From contig JAUYDL010000017.1 of the NCBI GenBank assembly GCA_030691865.1, forward strand, positions 1 through 32,311: a DNA stretch of 32,311 nucleotides, in the 5' to 3' direction. A program made the translations under genes and the position numbers. The stretch comes from Candidatus Omnitrophota bacterium. Its GTDB lineage: Bacteria; Omnitrophota; Gorgyraeia; Gygaellales; Profunditerraquicolaceae. Position 1 is the first letter of the stretch; each line of letters opens with the position of its first letter. The notes beneath the pieces are model-generated. The model searched no databases, was not told the DNA's origin, and saw nothing but the letters and a program-made list of their open reading frames with translations. Shown here one piece after another: positions 1 through 8,366 of the stretch.

Positions 1-19
1 TTGTTTCGGAGCGCACGTG

Positions 20-77
20 AGAATTTTGCGCGGGCACGGTTGCCCCTCGTAAATGTCTCGGCAGAGCGCAAAATTCT
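20..77. repeat. Palindromic repeat upstream of tmk
   Basis: A perfect 12-bp inverted repeat, AGAATTTTGCGC at 20-31 and GCGCAAAATTCT at 66-77, encloses a GC-rich loop with a smaller GGGCA..TGCCC hairpin at 33-45. It is followed by a GCCGAGCGAAG word. No coding frame or clear promoter is visible in bases 1-123. It resembles the other hairpin elements of this window (15670-15735 and 27523-27590), although the arm sequences differ. It could be a mobile palindrome or a transcription or RNA-processing signal; function unknown. Confidence 0.6.
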
Positions 78-123
78 GGCCGAGCGAAGATTTTCCAGGC
101 AGCCGCCAGAGGCAGGTTAAAAT

Positions 124-729
124 ATGAAAAGTAAATTCATAACATTCGAAGGTTCTGAAGGTTGCGGCAAGAGCACGCAGTCAGGGATGCTTTTTAGCTA
201 TCTTAAGGCTAAGGGGGTCAAGGTAATTTATCTGCGTGAGCCAGGCGGAGTAAAACTAGGCGAGATGATCAGGACAATATTACTTGATCCTAGAAGCAGG
301 ATATCCGCTCAAGCAGAAACCTTGCTTTATATGGCTGCCCGGGCTCAGGTGGTTGAGGAGATAATTAAGCCTGCGTTAGAGGCTAGAAAAATAGTTATTT
401 GCGACAGATTTCTTGATTCTACCATTGCTTATCAAGGCTATGGTCTAGGCGTAGATGTAAAACTGATTAAATCAATTGGTAATTTTGCCACTCAAGGCAT
501 CAAACCGGATTTAACTATTTTTTTAGATTTGCCGGTAAAAAGCGGGCTTAAGCACCGGCATAATTGCCGGGATCGTATTGAGCAGCGTTCGGTGAGTTAT
601 CATGAAAAGGTCAGGAAGGGGTACCTGACGCTGGCAAAGCAAGAGCCGCAGAGAATTAAAATAGTAAAAGTTTTGGATGATAAGTTTAAGACGCAAAATA
701 AAATTAGGGAGATTGTGAATGCGTTTTAA
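124..729 (+). CDS. tmk: Thymidylate kinase
   Basis: Phosphorylates dTMP to dTDP with ATP in the cytoplasm, a required step for dTTP supply. The 201-residue length is normal. The P-loop GSEGCGKST is at residues 10-18, the REPGG motif near 39-43, and the DRF motif with DSTIAYQGYG near 94-107 matches the dTMP-binding segment of bacterial Tmk. The start directly precedes the conserved first beta strand (KFITFEG). Its last 11 bases overlap holB. The order tmk-holB-ricT-metG-tatD is the same neighbourhood that Bacillus and many other bacteria keep, which supports the whole set of calls. No strong Shine-Dalgarno sequence is visible (AGGCAGG about 10 bases upstream is the best). Confidence 0.95.
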   Translation: MKSKFITFEGSEGCGKSTQSGMLFSYLKAKGVKVIYLREPGGVKLGEMIRTILLDPRSRISAQAETLLYMAARAQVVEEIIKPALEARKIVICDRFLDSTIAYQGYGLGVDVKLIKSIGNFATQGIKPDLTIFLDLPVKSGLKHRHNCRDRIEQRSVSYHEKVRKGYLTLAKQEPQRIKIVKVLDDKFKTQNKIREIVNAF

Positions 730-1678
730 TGATATTTTAGGCCATTCCAAAGCATTAGGCATAATTGGCGCTTATCTGGAAAAATCCCGTTTTTCCGGGG
801 CATATATTTTTAGCGGACCAGAGGGAATCGGTAAAAGAATGGTCGCTAAAATTATCGCTGCGCAGCTTAATTGTACGGGGCAAGTTGATCGGCCATGCGG
901 CAGTTGTAGTTGCTGTCTAAAAATCCAAAAGGAAACTCATCCGGACCTGCATATTATTCAAAATGGGCAGTCTCAAATAAAGATGGAGGATATCCGCGGT
1001 ATTCTGCGGCAGGCAAATTTTCGGCCGTATGAGGGGGCCGTAAAGGTTTTTATTATTGATAACGCGCATAAGCTTAATTCCGAGGCAGCCAACTCTCTGC
1101 TCAAAGTATTAGAGGAGCCGCCTAAGGATGTGTTAATTATTCTGGTTACGCATAAGCCTCAAAATATTATCAAAACCGTGCTTTCCCGCTGCAAGGTTAT
1201 AAAGTTTTCCCCCCTGATTAGAGCCCAGTTAGAAACTGTTTTGATTAAAAATTATGCTTTAGATAAAGCCACCGCGCATTTTCTGGCTTTTTACGCTGAG
1301 GGCAGATTAGGTTTAGCTTTAAGATTAAAGGATACCCCGTTACTGCAGGAGAAGAATAAAATATTTGATTCTTTCATCCTTTCCGCAAAACCCCTGGATC
1401 ATAATATTATGAACCAAAGTAAGGAGCAGCTGCAGGTTTGTTTAAATATCCTTGCCTCCTGGTTCAGGGATATATATTTACTAAAATGCGGAGCAAGCGA
1501 TAAAGAGACAATTCATTTAGATCGGCACAGTGATTTACTAAAACTAATTCCCAGGTTTTCCTTTAAGCAGCTGGATGATATCATGGCTACGCTTTCGGAA
1601 AGCTCTTTGTATTTAGAGAAGAATATTAATAGTAAATTACTTTTGCATAACTTAGGAGCGCAACTATGGAAGGCATGA
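719..1678 (+). CDS. holB: DNA polymerase III delta' subunit
   Basis: Clamp-loader subunit of the replicative polymerase. The 319-residue product begins with the typical FNDILGH element. It has a Walker A motif GPEGIGKR at residues 33-40 and zinc-knuckle cysteines C52, C60, C63 and C66 spaced as in delta'/gamma-tau proteins. Further on are HPDLHII, the IIDNAHKLN Walker B-like segment, the LLKVLEEPP block and an LSRC sensor motif. The C-terminal third is weakly conserved, as usual for delta'. It overlaps tmk by 11 bp and the next gene by 13 bp, so translation is probably coupled. DnaX is the main alternative, but the length, neighbours and lack of a long C-terminal extension favour HolB. Confidence 0.93.
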   Translation: MRFNDILGHSKALGIIGAYLEKSRFSGAYIFSGPEGIGKRMVAKIIAAQLNCTGQVDRPCGSCSCCLKIQKETHPDLHIIQNGQSQIKMEDIRGILRQANFRPYEGAVKVFIIDNAHKLNSEAANSLLKVLEEPPKDVLIILVTHKPQNIIKTVLSRCKVIKFSPLIRAQLETVLIKNYALDKATAHFLAFYAEGRLGLALRLKDTPLLQEKNKIFDSFILSAKPLDHNIMNQSKEQLQVCLNILASWFRDIYLLKCGASDKETIHLDRHSDLLKLIPRFSFKQLDDIMATLSESSLYLEKNINSKLLLHNLGAQLWKA

Positions 1679-2472
1679 TTCTGGTCCAACTTAATAATTC
1701 CGGTATTGTGCAGTTTTATCAGGCAGGTAATTTAATTTTAAAAGTCGGTGATTATGTGATTGTCGAGCATGATCGGGGCCTGGATTGCGGATGCGTGATT
1801 CCGGCAGCTCACGCGCATTACTGCGCTAAGGATATTACCAAAGAGCCGCCGAAAAAAATAATTCGTTTGGCCAAGGAAAGCGACCTAAAACAGGTCCAAG
1901 ATAACGCTCTTCGCGCTAAAGAAGCATTTAATGCCTGTGAAAAGAAGATCTTTGAGCATAAATTAGATATGAAGCTGGTTAAGGCGGAGTATTCTTTTGA
2001 CCGTTCCAAAATCCTATTCTATTTTACTTCAGATGGCCGGGTAGATTTCCGTAATCTGGTTAAAGATTTAGCTAAGGTATTTAAGGCGCGCATTGAATTA
2101 AGGCAGATCGGGGTAAGGGATGAAGCCAGGCTTTTCGGCGGATATGGTTCATGCGGCCGCGAGCTTTGCTGTAAAAAATTCTTAAAAGATTTTGAGCCGG
2201 TAACGATTAAGATGGCCAAAGAAGAAGGCTTACCGTTAAATCCTCCTAAAATTTCCGGCTTATGCGGCAGACTAATGTGTTGTTTATCTTACGAATATGA
2301 AACTTATAAAATACTTTCTAAAGGCCTGCCGCGCGAAGGGGAGCACCTAAATACCCCTGAGGGTAAGGGCAGGGTGATTAATGTGAATGTTTTTAAACGT
2401 TTAGTTAGCGTGCAGCTTGATGAGGGTGGTTATATTGAGGTAAGTTATAAGGAAAAAGATCATGTCAAATAA
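1666..2472 (+). CDS. ricT: PSP1 / RicT (YaaT) family protein
   Basis: 268-residue PSP1-domain protein. In Bacillus RicT (YaaT) forms an Fe-S-containing complex with RicA and RicF that affects RNase Y-dependent RNA maturation; whether partners exist here cannot be judged from this window. Visible hallmarks are the cysteine-rich blocks CGRELCCKKF and CGRLMCCLSYE, the LFGGYGSCG segment and the PPKISGLCGR segment, all diagnostic of the family. Its position directly after holB is the classical location. The first ATG (1666) overlaps holB by 13 bp; a second Met three codons on (MILVQL) is an equally plausible start. It overlaps metG by 11 bp. Confidence 0.9.
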   Translation: MEGMILVQLNNSGIVQFYQAGNLILKVGDYVIVEHDRGLDCGCVIPAAHAHYCAKDITKEPPKKIIRLAKESDLKQVQDNALRAKEAFNACEKKIFEHKLDMKLVKAEYSFDRSKILFYFTSDGRVDFRNLVKDLAKVFKARIELRQIGVRDEARLFGGYGSCGRELCCKKFLKDFEPVTIKMAKEEGLPLNPPKISGLCGRLMCCLSYEYETYKILSKGLPREGEHLNTPEGKGRVINVNVFKRLVSVQLDEGGYIEVSYKEKDHVK

Positions 2473-3997
2473 ATTCTATATTACTACTCCTATCTATTAT
2501 GTAAATGCCTCTCCGCATATCGGCCATTCTTATACTAATATTGCCGCAGATACTTTAGCGCGTCTTAACCGTAAAATTCTGGGTAATGATAATGTTTGGT
2601 TTCTTACGGGTACGGATGAACATGGCCAAAAAATACAAAAAGCAGCGGATGAGGCTAAACTCTCAACCGGTGAATTTGTAGATAAAGTAGTAGTGCAGTT
2701 TCAAGAGTTGTGGAAAAAGTTGGAAATATCAAATAATGATTTTATCCGTACTACGCAAGATCGACATATTAGAACCGTACAAAAAGCGCTGCAAATAGTA
2801 TATGAGAAGGGGGATATTTACGAGGATAAATATGAGGGATGGTATTGCATTCCCTGTGAAACATTCTGGCCCAAGACTCAAGTCACCGATAATCTTTGCC
2901 CGGATTGCAAGCGCCCGCTTGAAAATATCAGCGAGACGAATTTTTTCTTTAAATTATCAAAATATCAGGATTGGCTTATTAAATATATCAAGGATATCGA
3001 TAAGAATCCAGGGCGCATTCATTATATTCAGCCAGCCAGCAGAAGAAACGAGGTTTTAAGTTTCTTAGAGAATAATAAATTAGAGGATCTTTGTATATCC
3101 AGGCCGATAGAGAGGCTTAGTTGGGGCATACCTTTGCCGTTTAGCTGTAAGCATGTTACTTACGTTTGGTTTGATGCCTTGATTAATTATATCAGCGCAG
3201 TAGGTGAATTTGATAACAAGAATATTTATCGTTCTGTTTGGTGGGATAAAGGTGTAAAGGTTGTGCATCTGGTGGGTAAAGATATATTAAGACATCATGC
3301 GATTTACTGGCCGATTATGCTGGAGGCTTTAGGCATAAGGCAGCCGGATACTATATTTGCGCATGGCTGGTGGATGATTAATGAAGATAAGATGTCTAAG
3401 TCGCTGGGTAACGTGGTTAATCCTATTGAGATGGTGGATAAATTTGGTATAGACGTATACCGGTATTTTCTTTTGCGCGATGTACCATTTGGTTTAGACG
3501 GTAATTTTTCGCAAGAAGCTATAATCAAGAGATTTAATGGTGACTTGGCTAATGATTTAGGGAATCTTATCTATCGTACGCTGACGATGGCGGAGAAATA
3601 TTGCGCAGGAATAATTCCGGACCTGGATGTTTACAAGATCAAATATGACCCTAGCGGCGAAAACATTAAAGCCAAGATGCAATCTTTGCCTAAGGATCTG
3701 CTTGCCGCGTTAAGCTGGAATAATGATTTTAGTTTAGCGCTTGAAAAAGTCTGGGAAGTTATCGGTATAACGAATAAATATGTTGAAGAAACTAAACCCT
3801 GGAACCTGGCAAAAGAGGCTAAGGAACAACAGCTCAAAGCTTTTATCCGCTTACTGGTCCAGGCGATTAGAACGGTTGGCCAACAGATTGCTCCATTCAT
3901 GCCTAAAACGGCAGAAGCTATTATTTTACAATTAGGCGGCAGAGAAATTAAAAAAGGCGCTCCTTTATTCCCGCGCATTGAAATTAAAAAAGAATAA
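2462..3997 (+). CDS. metG: Methionyl-tRNA synthetase
   Basis: Charges tRNA-Met with methionine. The class I signatures are clear: HIGH at residues 19-22 and KMSKS at 310-314. The connective-peptide zinc site has two CxxC knuckles (C129/C132 and C146/C149). YVWFDALINY and the HGWW block also match MetG. At 511 residues it lacks the C-terminal EMAP/Trbp111-type tRNA-binding domain, so it is the short form; a separate tRNA-binding protein may exist elsewhere. The start overlaps the 3' end of ricT by 11 bp. The coding sequence ends 10 bp before a GGGGACGGTTCT palindrome. Confidence 0.96.
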   Translation: MSNKFYITTPIYYVNASPHIGHSYTNIAADTLARLNRKILGNDNVWFLTGTDEHGQKIQKAADEAKLSTGEFVDKVVVQFQELWKKLEISNNDFIRTTQDRHIRTVQKALQIVYEKGDIYEDKYEGWYCIPCETFWPKTQVTDNLCPDCKRPLENISETNFFFKLSKYQDWLIKYIKDIDKNPGRIHYIQPASRRNEVLSFLENNKLEDLCISRPIERLSWGIPLPFSCKHVTYVWFDALINYISAVGEFDNKNIYRSVWWDKGVKVVHLVGKDILRHHAIYWPIMLEALGIRQPDTIFAHGWWMINEDKMSKSLGNVVNPIEMVDKFGIDVYRYFLLRDVPFGLDGNFSQEAIIKRFNGDLANDLGNLIYRTLTMAEKYCAGIIPDLDVYKIKYDPSGENIKAKMQSLPKDLLAALSWNNDFSLALEKVWEVIGITNKYVEETKPWNLAKEAKEQQLKAFIRLLVQAIRTVGQQIAPFMPKTAEAIILQLGGREIKKGAPLFPRIEIKKE

Positions 3998-4007
3998 AGA
4001 AAAACAA

Positions 4008-4041
4008 GGGGACGGTTCTCTTAAAAAAGAGAACCGTCCCC
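4008..4041. repeat. GGGGACGGTTCT palindrome, copy 1
   Basis: Perfect 15-bp inverted repeat: GGGGACGGTTCTCTT at 4008-4022 and AAGAGAACCGTCCCC at 4027-4041, with a 4-base loop. It lies between metG and tatD and is the short-loop version of the repeat that brackets the RAYT transposase gene at 10120-10831. It could fold as an RNA hairpin in the metG-tatD transcript. It has no following T tract, so it is probably not a strong terminator on the plus strand. Confidence 0.9.
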
Positions 4042-4058
4042 ATGATTCTCATATTCAT

Positions 4059-4820
4059 ATGTTAATTGACACTCATTGCCATCTTGATTTCCCCGCTTTT
4101 GATCCGGATCGCGACCAGGTTATCCGGCGTGCCATGGAAGCAGAAATAAATTATTTCATTAATATTGGTGCGACCTTGGAGTCTTCAACTGCTTCTTGTG
4201 AGCTGGCTCAGGAGTATCCGGAAGTTTATGCTTCTGTAGGCGTGCATCCGCATGATGCGGATACTTTTGACCGCAAGGCGCAAGACCAGTTAAGGCAGCT
4301 GGCTTCTGGAAAAAAGGTGGTGGCGGTTGGCGAAACGGGTTTGGATTATTACCGTAATTTATCCGGCAAAGAAAATCAAAGGCGGGCATTTCTTAAGCAG
4401 ATTGTTTTAGCCAAAGATCTAAACCTGCCGCTAGTGGTGCATTGCCGTCAGGCAGAGAAAGAACTGATGCAGATTTTAAAAGCTGCTTTGCCGCTTAGGG
4501 CAGTGGTGCATTGTTTTTCCGGCGATGAAAGTTTTCTGCAAGAATGTTTAGGCTCTGGATTCTTTATTTCATTTACATGTAATATTACTTATAAAAAGGC
4601 TCAAGGTTTAAGAGAGATGGTCCGATTAACTCCGCTTGATAAATTAATGCTTGAAACTGATGCGCCGTATCTATCTCCGGAAGGATTCCGGGGCCAGCGT
4701 AATGAGCCGGCGCAGATAAAATTACTGGCTAATGAGGTCAGCCGGATTAAAGGGGTTAGTTTTGCCGAAATAGCAGATCAAACCACCCAAAATGCAAAAG
4801 GATTTTTTAAATTAGGATGA
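4059..4820 (+). CDS. tatD: TatD-family metal-dependent hydrolase
   Basis: TIM-barrel amidohydrolase of the TatD/YcfH DNase family, 253 residues from the start chosen here. Metal-binding and family motifs are all present: the N-terminal DTHCHLD, GVHPHD, the GETGLDYYR block, VHCR, VHCFSG and ETDAPYLSPEGFRG. The open frame extends upstream to 3978, but those 27 codons read through the palindrome at 4008-4041 and show no similarity to the family. MLIDTHCH at 4059 is the standard TatD N-terminus. There is no obvious ribosome binding site, perhaps because the repeat was inserted here. Its stop overlaps the next start (ATGA at 4817-4820). TatD commonly follows metG. Confidence 0.93.
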   Translation: MLIDTHCHLDFPAFDPDRDQVIRRAMEAEINYFINIGATLESSTASCELAQEYPEVYASVGVHPHDADTFDRKAQDQLRQLASGKKVVAVGETGLDYYRNLSGKENQRRAFLKQIVLAKDLNLPLVVHCRQAEKELMQILKAALPLRAVVHCFSGDESFLQECLGSGFFISFTCNITYKKAQGLREMVRLTPLDKLMLETDAPYLSPEGFRGQRNEPAQIKLLANEVSRIKGVSFAEIADQTTQNAKGFFKLG

Positions 4821-5950
4821 GCGCTAAAGTTTCAGTAGTTAAATGTAATAGTTATGAGCCGGCAGCCGTCCAGCAAGCCGTCGGCAATGCCCTTGGCCTT
4901 TTAGGCGGCATTACTAGTTTTATCAAGCCGAATTCAACGGTATTAGTTAAGCCGAATCTTTTAATGTCTAAAAGCCCGGATTGCGGCATCACTACGCATC
5001 CGGAGGTTGTTAGAGCGGTTATCCGGATATTAAAAGAGATAAACTGCAAGATTACCGTGGGTGATGGTCCGAGTGTCTGGGGCCAGTATATTGAAAACGT
5101 CCAAGAGGTTTATAAAATTACCGGTATAAGAGGCGTTTGTCAGGATGAGGGTGTGCAGTTGGTAAATTTTGATAAACGCCGGATGCGTAATAAATTCCCG
5201 CTTACAGTTTGGCTTGATGAATGTGACTATTTAATTAACCTGCCTAAATTTAAAACTCACGAGTTTACTTTAATTACCGGCTCAATCAAGAATCTTTTTG
5301 GCCTGGTTTCCGGAACCTATAAAACCGAGCTGCATAAGAATTATTTCGCTCCGGCTGACTTTGCTAAGATCCTGGTGGATATCTATCAGGAGGCAAAACC
5401 GGATTTAACGATTATCGACGGAATATTGGCGATGGAAGGGGATGGGCCGGCTACCAGCGGAATAACCCGCCAGCTTGATCTTTTGCTTGCCGGTTCTGAC
5501 TGTGTGGCCTTAGATACAATTATGGCCAAAATAATGGGGATTACCCAGCAGGAGGTTTTAACGACTAAAGAGGCCTCTTTACGCAACTTAGGAGAAGCTC
5601 AACTTAGCAGGATAAAAATAGAAGGTGAGGATATTGATAAGTTAAATATCCGTCCGTTTATTTTGCCGAAAAATCGCGCCGGCTGCGCGGTAAAAATAAA
5701 TAAGCTCCCGGAGGTAGTCAAGAAAATAGTTAAATCTTTAATTAGGTATTATCCTTATTCGCTGCGTTTGAAATGTACGCGCTGCGGCCACTGTGTCAAT
5801 GTTTGTCCCAAAAAATGTATTACACTTAAGAAAAGCGGAATACAGATTAATTATAATAAATGTATTGCTTGTTTTTGCTGCCAGGAGGCTTGTCCCGCGG
5901 CAGCCATAGGAGTGAAGAAGAGCCTATTGGCTAAATTAATAGGGTTATAA
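4817..5950 (+). CDS. DUF362 protein with C-terminal 2[4Fe-4S] ferredoxin domain
   Basis: 377-residue protein with a DUF362 domain (about residues 1-290), recognisable from VLVKPNLL near 43-50, GITTHPEVV, the LPKFKTHEFTLITGSIKNLFG region and the IDGILAMEGDGP block. A bacterial-type ferredoxin module follows, with CTRCGHCVNVCP and CIACFCCQEACP, enough cysteines for two [4Fe-4S] clusters. The domain pairing is common in anaerobes, but the reaction is unknown to me; an electron-transfer or metal-handling role is inference only. It is translationally coupled to tatD by an ATGA overlap and followed after 5 bp by mtnA. Cytoplasmic: no signal peptide or membrane segment. Confidence 0.9.
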   Translation: MSAKVSVVKCNSYEPAAVQQAVGNALGLLGGITSFIKPNSTVLVKPNLLMSKSPDCGITTHPEVVRAVIRILKEINCKITVGDGPSVWGQYIENVQEVYKITGIRGVCQDEGVQLVNFDKRRMRNKFPLTVWLDECDYLINLPKFKTHEFTLITGSIKNLFGLVSGTYKTELHKNYFAPADFAKILVDIYQEAKPDLTIIDGILAMEGDGPATSGITRQLDLLLAGSDCVALDTIMAKIMGITQQEVLTTKEASLRNLGEAQLSRIKIEGEDIDKLNIRPFILPKNRAGCAVKINKLPEVVKKIVKSLIRYYPYSLRLKCTRCGHCVNVCPKKCITLKKSGIQINYNKCIACFCCQEACPAAAIGVKKSLLAKLIGL

Positions 5951-5955
5951 GCTAA

Positions 5956-7002
5956 ATGAATATCCGCACAATAGACTGGAAGAATAATAAGATCAGGATT
6001 ATCGATCAAACGAAATTACCGCTTAGGTTGGTATATATTAATATTGATCGTCTGGAAGATCTTTGGCAGGCAATAAAGATAATGCAGGTGCGGGGCGCTC
6101 CGGCTTTAGGAGCAGTTGCCGGCCTGGGGATGTATTTAGGAATAAAAGATTATGTTTGTTCTGATTGGAGCAAGTTTAGTCGGAAATTAAATGCCGTGGC
6201 AAAATATATCGGGAGTTCCCGGCCGACCGCCAGAAATTTATTCTGGGGCATAGAGAGAGTATTGGCTGTTGCTTTAGCCAATAAAGAGCAACCTATCTCT
6301 AAAATTAAGCAGATTATGCTGGCTGAGGCTAAGTTGATTATGCACCAGGATATGGTTGCTTGCCGCAAAATCGGCGCTTACGGGGCTAAATTACTTAAGG
6401 ACAACAGCAGGGTTTTAACCATTTGTAATGCTGGGATATTAGCTTCAATAGACTATGGCACCGCCCTGGGAGTTATTTATTCTGCTCAAGCGCAAGGCAA
6501 GAATATAAAAGTTTTCTCCTCTGAAACGCGGCCTTTATTGCAGGGCGCGCGTTTATCTACTTGGGAGTTGCATAAACAAGGCATAGATGTTACCTTGATT
6601 GCCGATAATACTGCCGCTAAACTCATGCGTGATGGACAAATCGATATGGTGATTACTGGGGCAGATCGCATCGCGGCTAACGGCGATACGGCTAATAAAA
6701 TCGGCACTTTTAATCTGGCAGTTTTAGCTAAATATCATAAGATACCTTTTTATGTTTCCGCGCCCCGGAGTACCTTTGATTTAAAAATAAAAAACAAAGC
6801 GGGTATTAAGATTGAAATTCGTAAGCCTGATGAAATAACCAGTATTTTATTTAAAAAGGATGTCGCTCCGAAAAAAGCCCGGGTATTTAATCCTGTTTTT
6901 GATGTTACCCCGCATCAGTTAATTAGCGGGATTATCACGGATAAGGGAATTATCCGGATGCCGTATTCACAAAATATTAGGGAAACCCTAAGGAAAGAAT
7001 AA
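5956..7002 (+). CDS. mtnA: S-methyl-5-thioribose-1-phosphate isomerase
   Basis: Converts methylthioribose-1-phosphate to methylthioribulose-1-phosphate in methionine salvage; homologous to eIF2B subunits. The 348-residue length is typical. Visible motifs are RGAPALG near residue 46, the catalytic cysteine C157 in TICNAG, and the catalytic aspartate D237 in TGADRIAANGD. KIGTFNLAVLAKYHKIPFYV and FDVTP follow as expected. No other methionine-salvage gene is adjacent, so it may act in a partial pathway such as the MTA-isoprenoid or DHAP shunts, or be an eIF2B-like ribose-1,5-bisphosphate isomerase; the full MtnA motif set makes the isomerase call the best. Its stop abuts the thiL start (TAAATG). 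Confidence 0.92.
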   Translation: MNIRTIDWKNNKIRIIDQTKLPLRLVYINIDRLEDLWQAIKIMQVRGAPALGAVAGLGMYLGIKDYVCSDWSKFSRKLNAVAKYIGSSRPTARNLFWGIERVLAVALANKEQPISKIKQIMLAEAKLIMHQDMVACRKIGAYGAKLLKDNSRVLTICNAGILASIDYGTALGVIYSAQAQGKNIKVFSSETRPLLQGARLSTWELHKQGIDVTLIADNTAAKLMRDGQIDMVITGADRIAANGDTANKIGTFNLAVLAKYHKIPFYVSAPRSTFDLKIKNKAGIKIEIRKPDEITSILFKKDVAPKKARVFNPVFDVTPHQLISGIITDKGIIRMPYSQNIRETLRKE

Positions 7003-7899
7003 ATGCGCATAAAAGATATCGGTGAATTTGGATTAATCAAGAGATTCCAGAAAAAGATTAAAACGGATTCTTGTGTGGTTAAAGGCAGCGGGGATGATTG
7101 CGCGGTTTTAAAATTGAATCAGAGCAGTTATCAATTATTTACCTGCGATATGATCGTTGAGGGGGTGGACTTTTTTAAAACTACTGATCTTAGACTTGTG
7201 GGCAGGAAGGCCCTGGCAATATCCATTAGCGATATTGCTGCTTGCGGAGGGATCCCTAAACATGCCGTAGTGGCATTGGGATTACCCCGGAATATGCAGG
7301 TTCATCAGATTGAACGCCTGGGGAAAGGTTTATTTGATTTGGCTCGTGAATTTAATATTAATATTGTAGGAGGGGATATCTCTGCCTCAAGTAAGTTAAT
7401 CATTGATGTGAGCATGCTGGGGGTCGTCGAGAAAAATAAGCTTTGTTTGCGTCAGGGAGCAAGAGCAGGTGATATTATTATGGTTACCGGTGAGTTTGGC
7501 GGCGCGATTAAAGGAAAGCATTTAAAATTTACACCGCGCTTAAAAGAAGCGCAATTTTTAGTGAATAATTTTAAAATCAATGCGATGATCGATGTCTCGG
7601 ACGGCCTGGTTGGAGACTTAGGGCATATTTTGGAGCAGAGCTCGGTGGGGGCGGTTTTATATGAAAGCCTTATTCCATTAAGTAAACAGGCACTGGGTAG
7701 CGAAGAGGCCCTTTGTTCGGGTGAGGAGTTTGAGTTGCTTTTTACTGCCTCTAGAGACCAAGCCAGTAAAATTATTAAGAGCGTCAAATATCGTTTTAAG
7801 GTGATCGGTGAAATCATGCCGGAATCATTTGGCCTAAGGTTAATTAATTATAAAAATAGATATTCCAGGCTCAAGTTGAGGGGTTATCGTCATTTTTGA
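7003..7899 (+). CDS. thiL: Thiamine-monophosphate kinase
   Basis: ATP-dependent phosphorylation of thiamine monophosphate to the cofactor thiamine diphosphate. The 298-residue protein has the AIR-synthase-like fold motifs: N-terminal GEFGLI, GSGDDCAVL near 30-38, DMIVEGVDF, the GRKALAISISDIAACGG block and IVGGDIS. IDVSDGLVGDLGHI in the C-terminal half is a strong ThiL signature. The start directly follows the mtnA stop. The stop codon (7897-7899) overlaps the tsaE ATG at 7899. Confidence 0.95.
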   Translation: MRIKDIGEFGLIKRFQKKIKTDSCVVKGSGDDCAVLKLNQSSYQLFTCDMIVEGVDFFKTTDLRLVGRKALAISISDIAACGGIPKHAVVALGLPRNMQVHQIERLGKGLFDLAREFNINIVGGDISASSKLIIDVSMLGVVEKNKLCLRQGARAGDIIMVTGEFGGAIKGKHLKFTPRLKEAQFLVNNFKINAMIDVSDGLVGDLGHILEQSSVGAVLYESLIPLSKQALGSEEALCSGEEFELLFTASRDQASKIIKSVKYRFKVIGEIMPESFGLRLINYKNRYSRLKLRGYRHF

Positions 7900-8366
7900 T
7901 GGAAAAATTATCTTCATCGGTTAATCAGACATTAAAGATAGGTAAAAGGATCGCCGGCAATCTTAGCGGAGGCGAGATTATCCTTTTATTCGGTTCGCTG
8001 GGAACGGGTAAGACGATTTTAGCTAAAGGAATTGCTCAGGGGTTAGGGATTAATAAAAATAATGTTGTCAGTCCGACCTTTGTCTTATTGCGCATATATC
8101 AAGGAAAACATTTATTGCAGCACTTTGATTTTTACCGCATTAAATCCCCGGAAGATATTTTGGCTTTAGGATATCAGGAGTATCTGTATTCTGATGCAGT
8201 GACGGTTATCGAATGGCCCGAACGATTAAAATTCCTCTTGCCAAGGGAATTTTTAAAGATTAAGCTATTCATCAAAGCTAAAAATCAAAGGTATTTTAAG
8301 TTTATGGCCAAAGGCCCTAAATATAAAAAATTATTAAAAAAAATTTATGAAGATATTAGGGATTGA
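7899..8366 (+). CDS. tsaE: tRNA t6A biosynthesis ATPase TsaE
   Basis: ATPase of the TsaB-TsaD-TsaE complex that makes threonylcarbamoyl-adenosine (t6A37) in ANN-decoding tRNAs. 155 residues from the ATG at 7899. The P-loop GSLGTGKT is at residues 32-39; SPTF, HFDFYRI and VIEWPERL are the classical TsaE (YjeE) blocks. An in-frame TTG one codon upstream is possible but unnecessary. The gene overlaps thiL by one base and tsaB by 20 bp. Adjacency to tsaB confirms the assignment; tsaD and tsaC are not in this window. Confidence 0.94.
   Translation: MEKLSSSVNQTLKIGKRIAGNLSGGEIILLFGSLGTGKTILAKGIAQGLGINKNNVVSPTFVLLRIYQGKHLLQHFDFYRIKSPEDILALGYQEYLYSDAVTVIEWPERLKFLLPREFLKIKLFIKAKNQRYFKFMAKGPKYKKLLKKIYEDIRD

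Noticed and set aside
3978..4058. N-terminal extension of TatD
   Set aside because: Encoded by the palindromic repeat; the family starts at MLIDTHCH.
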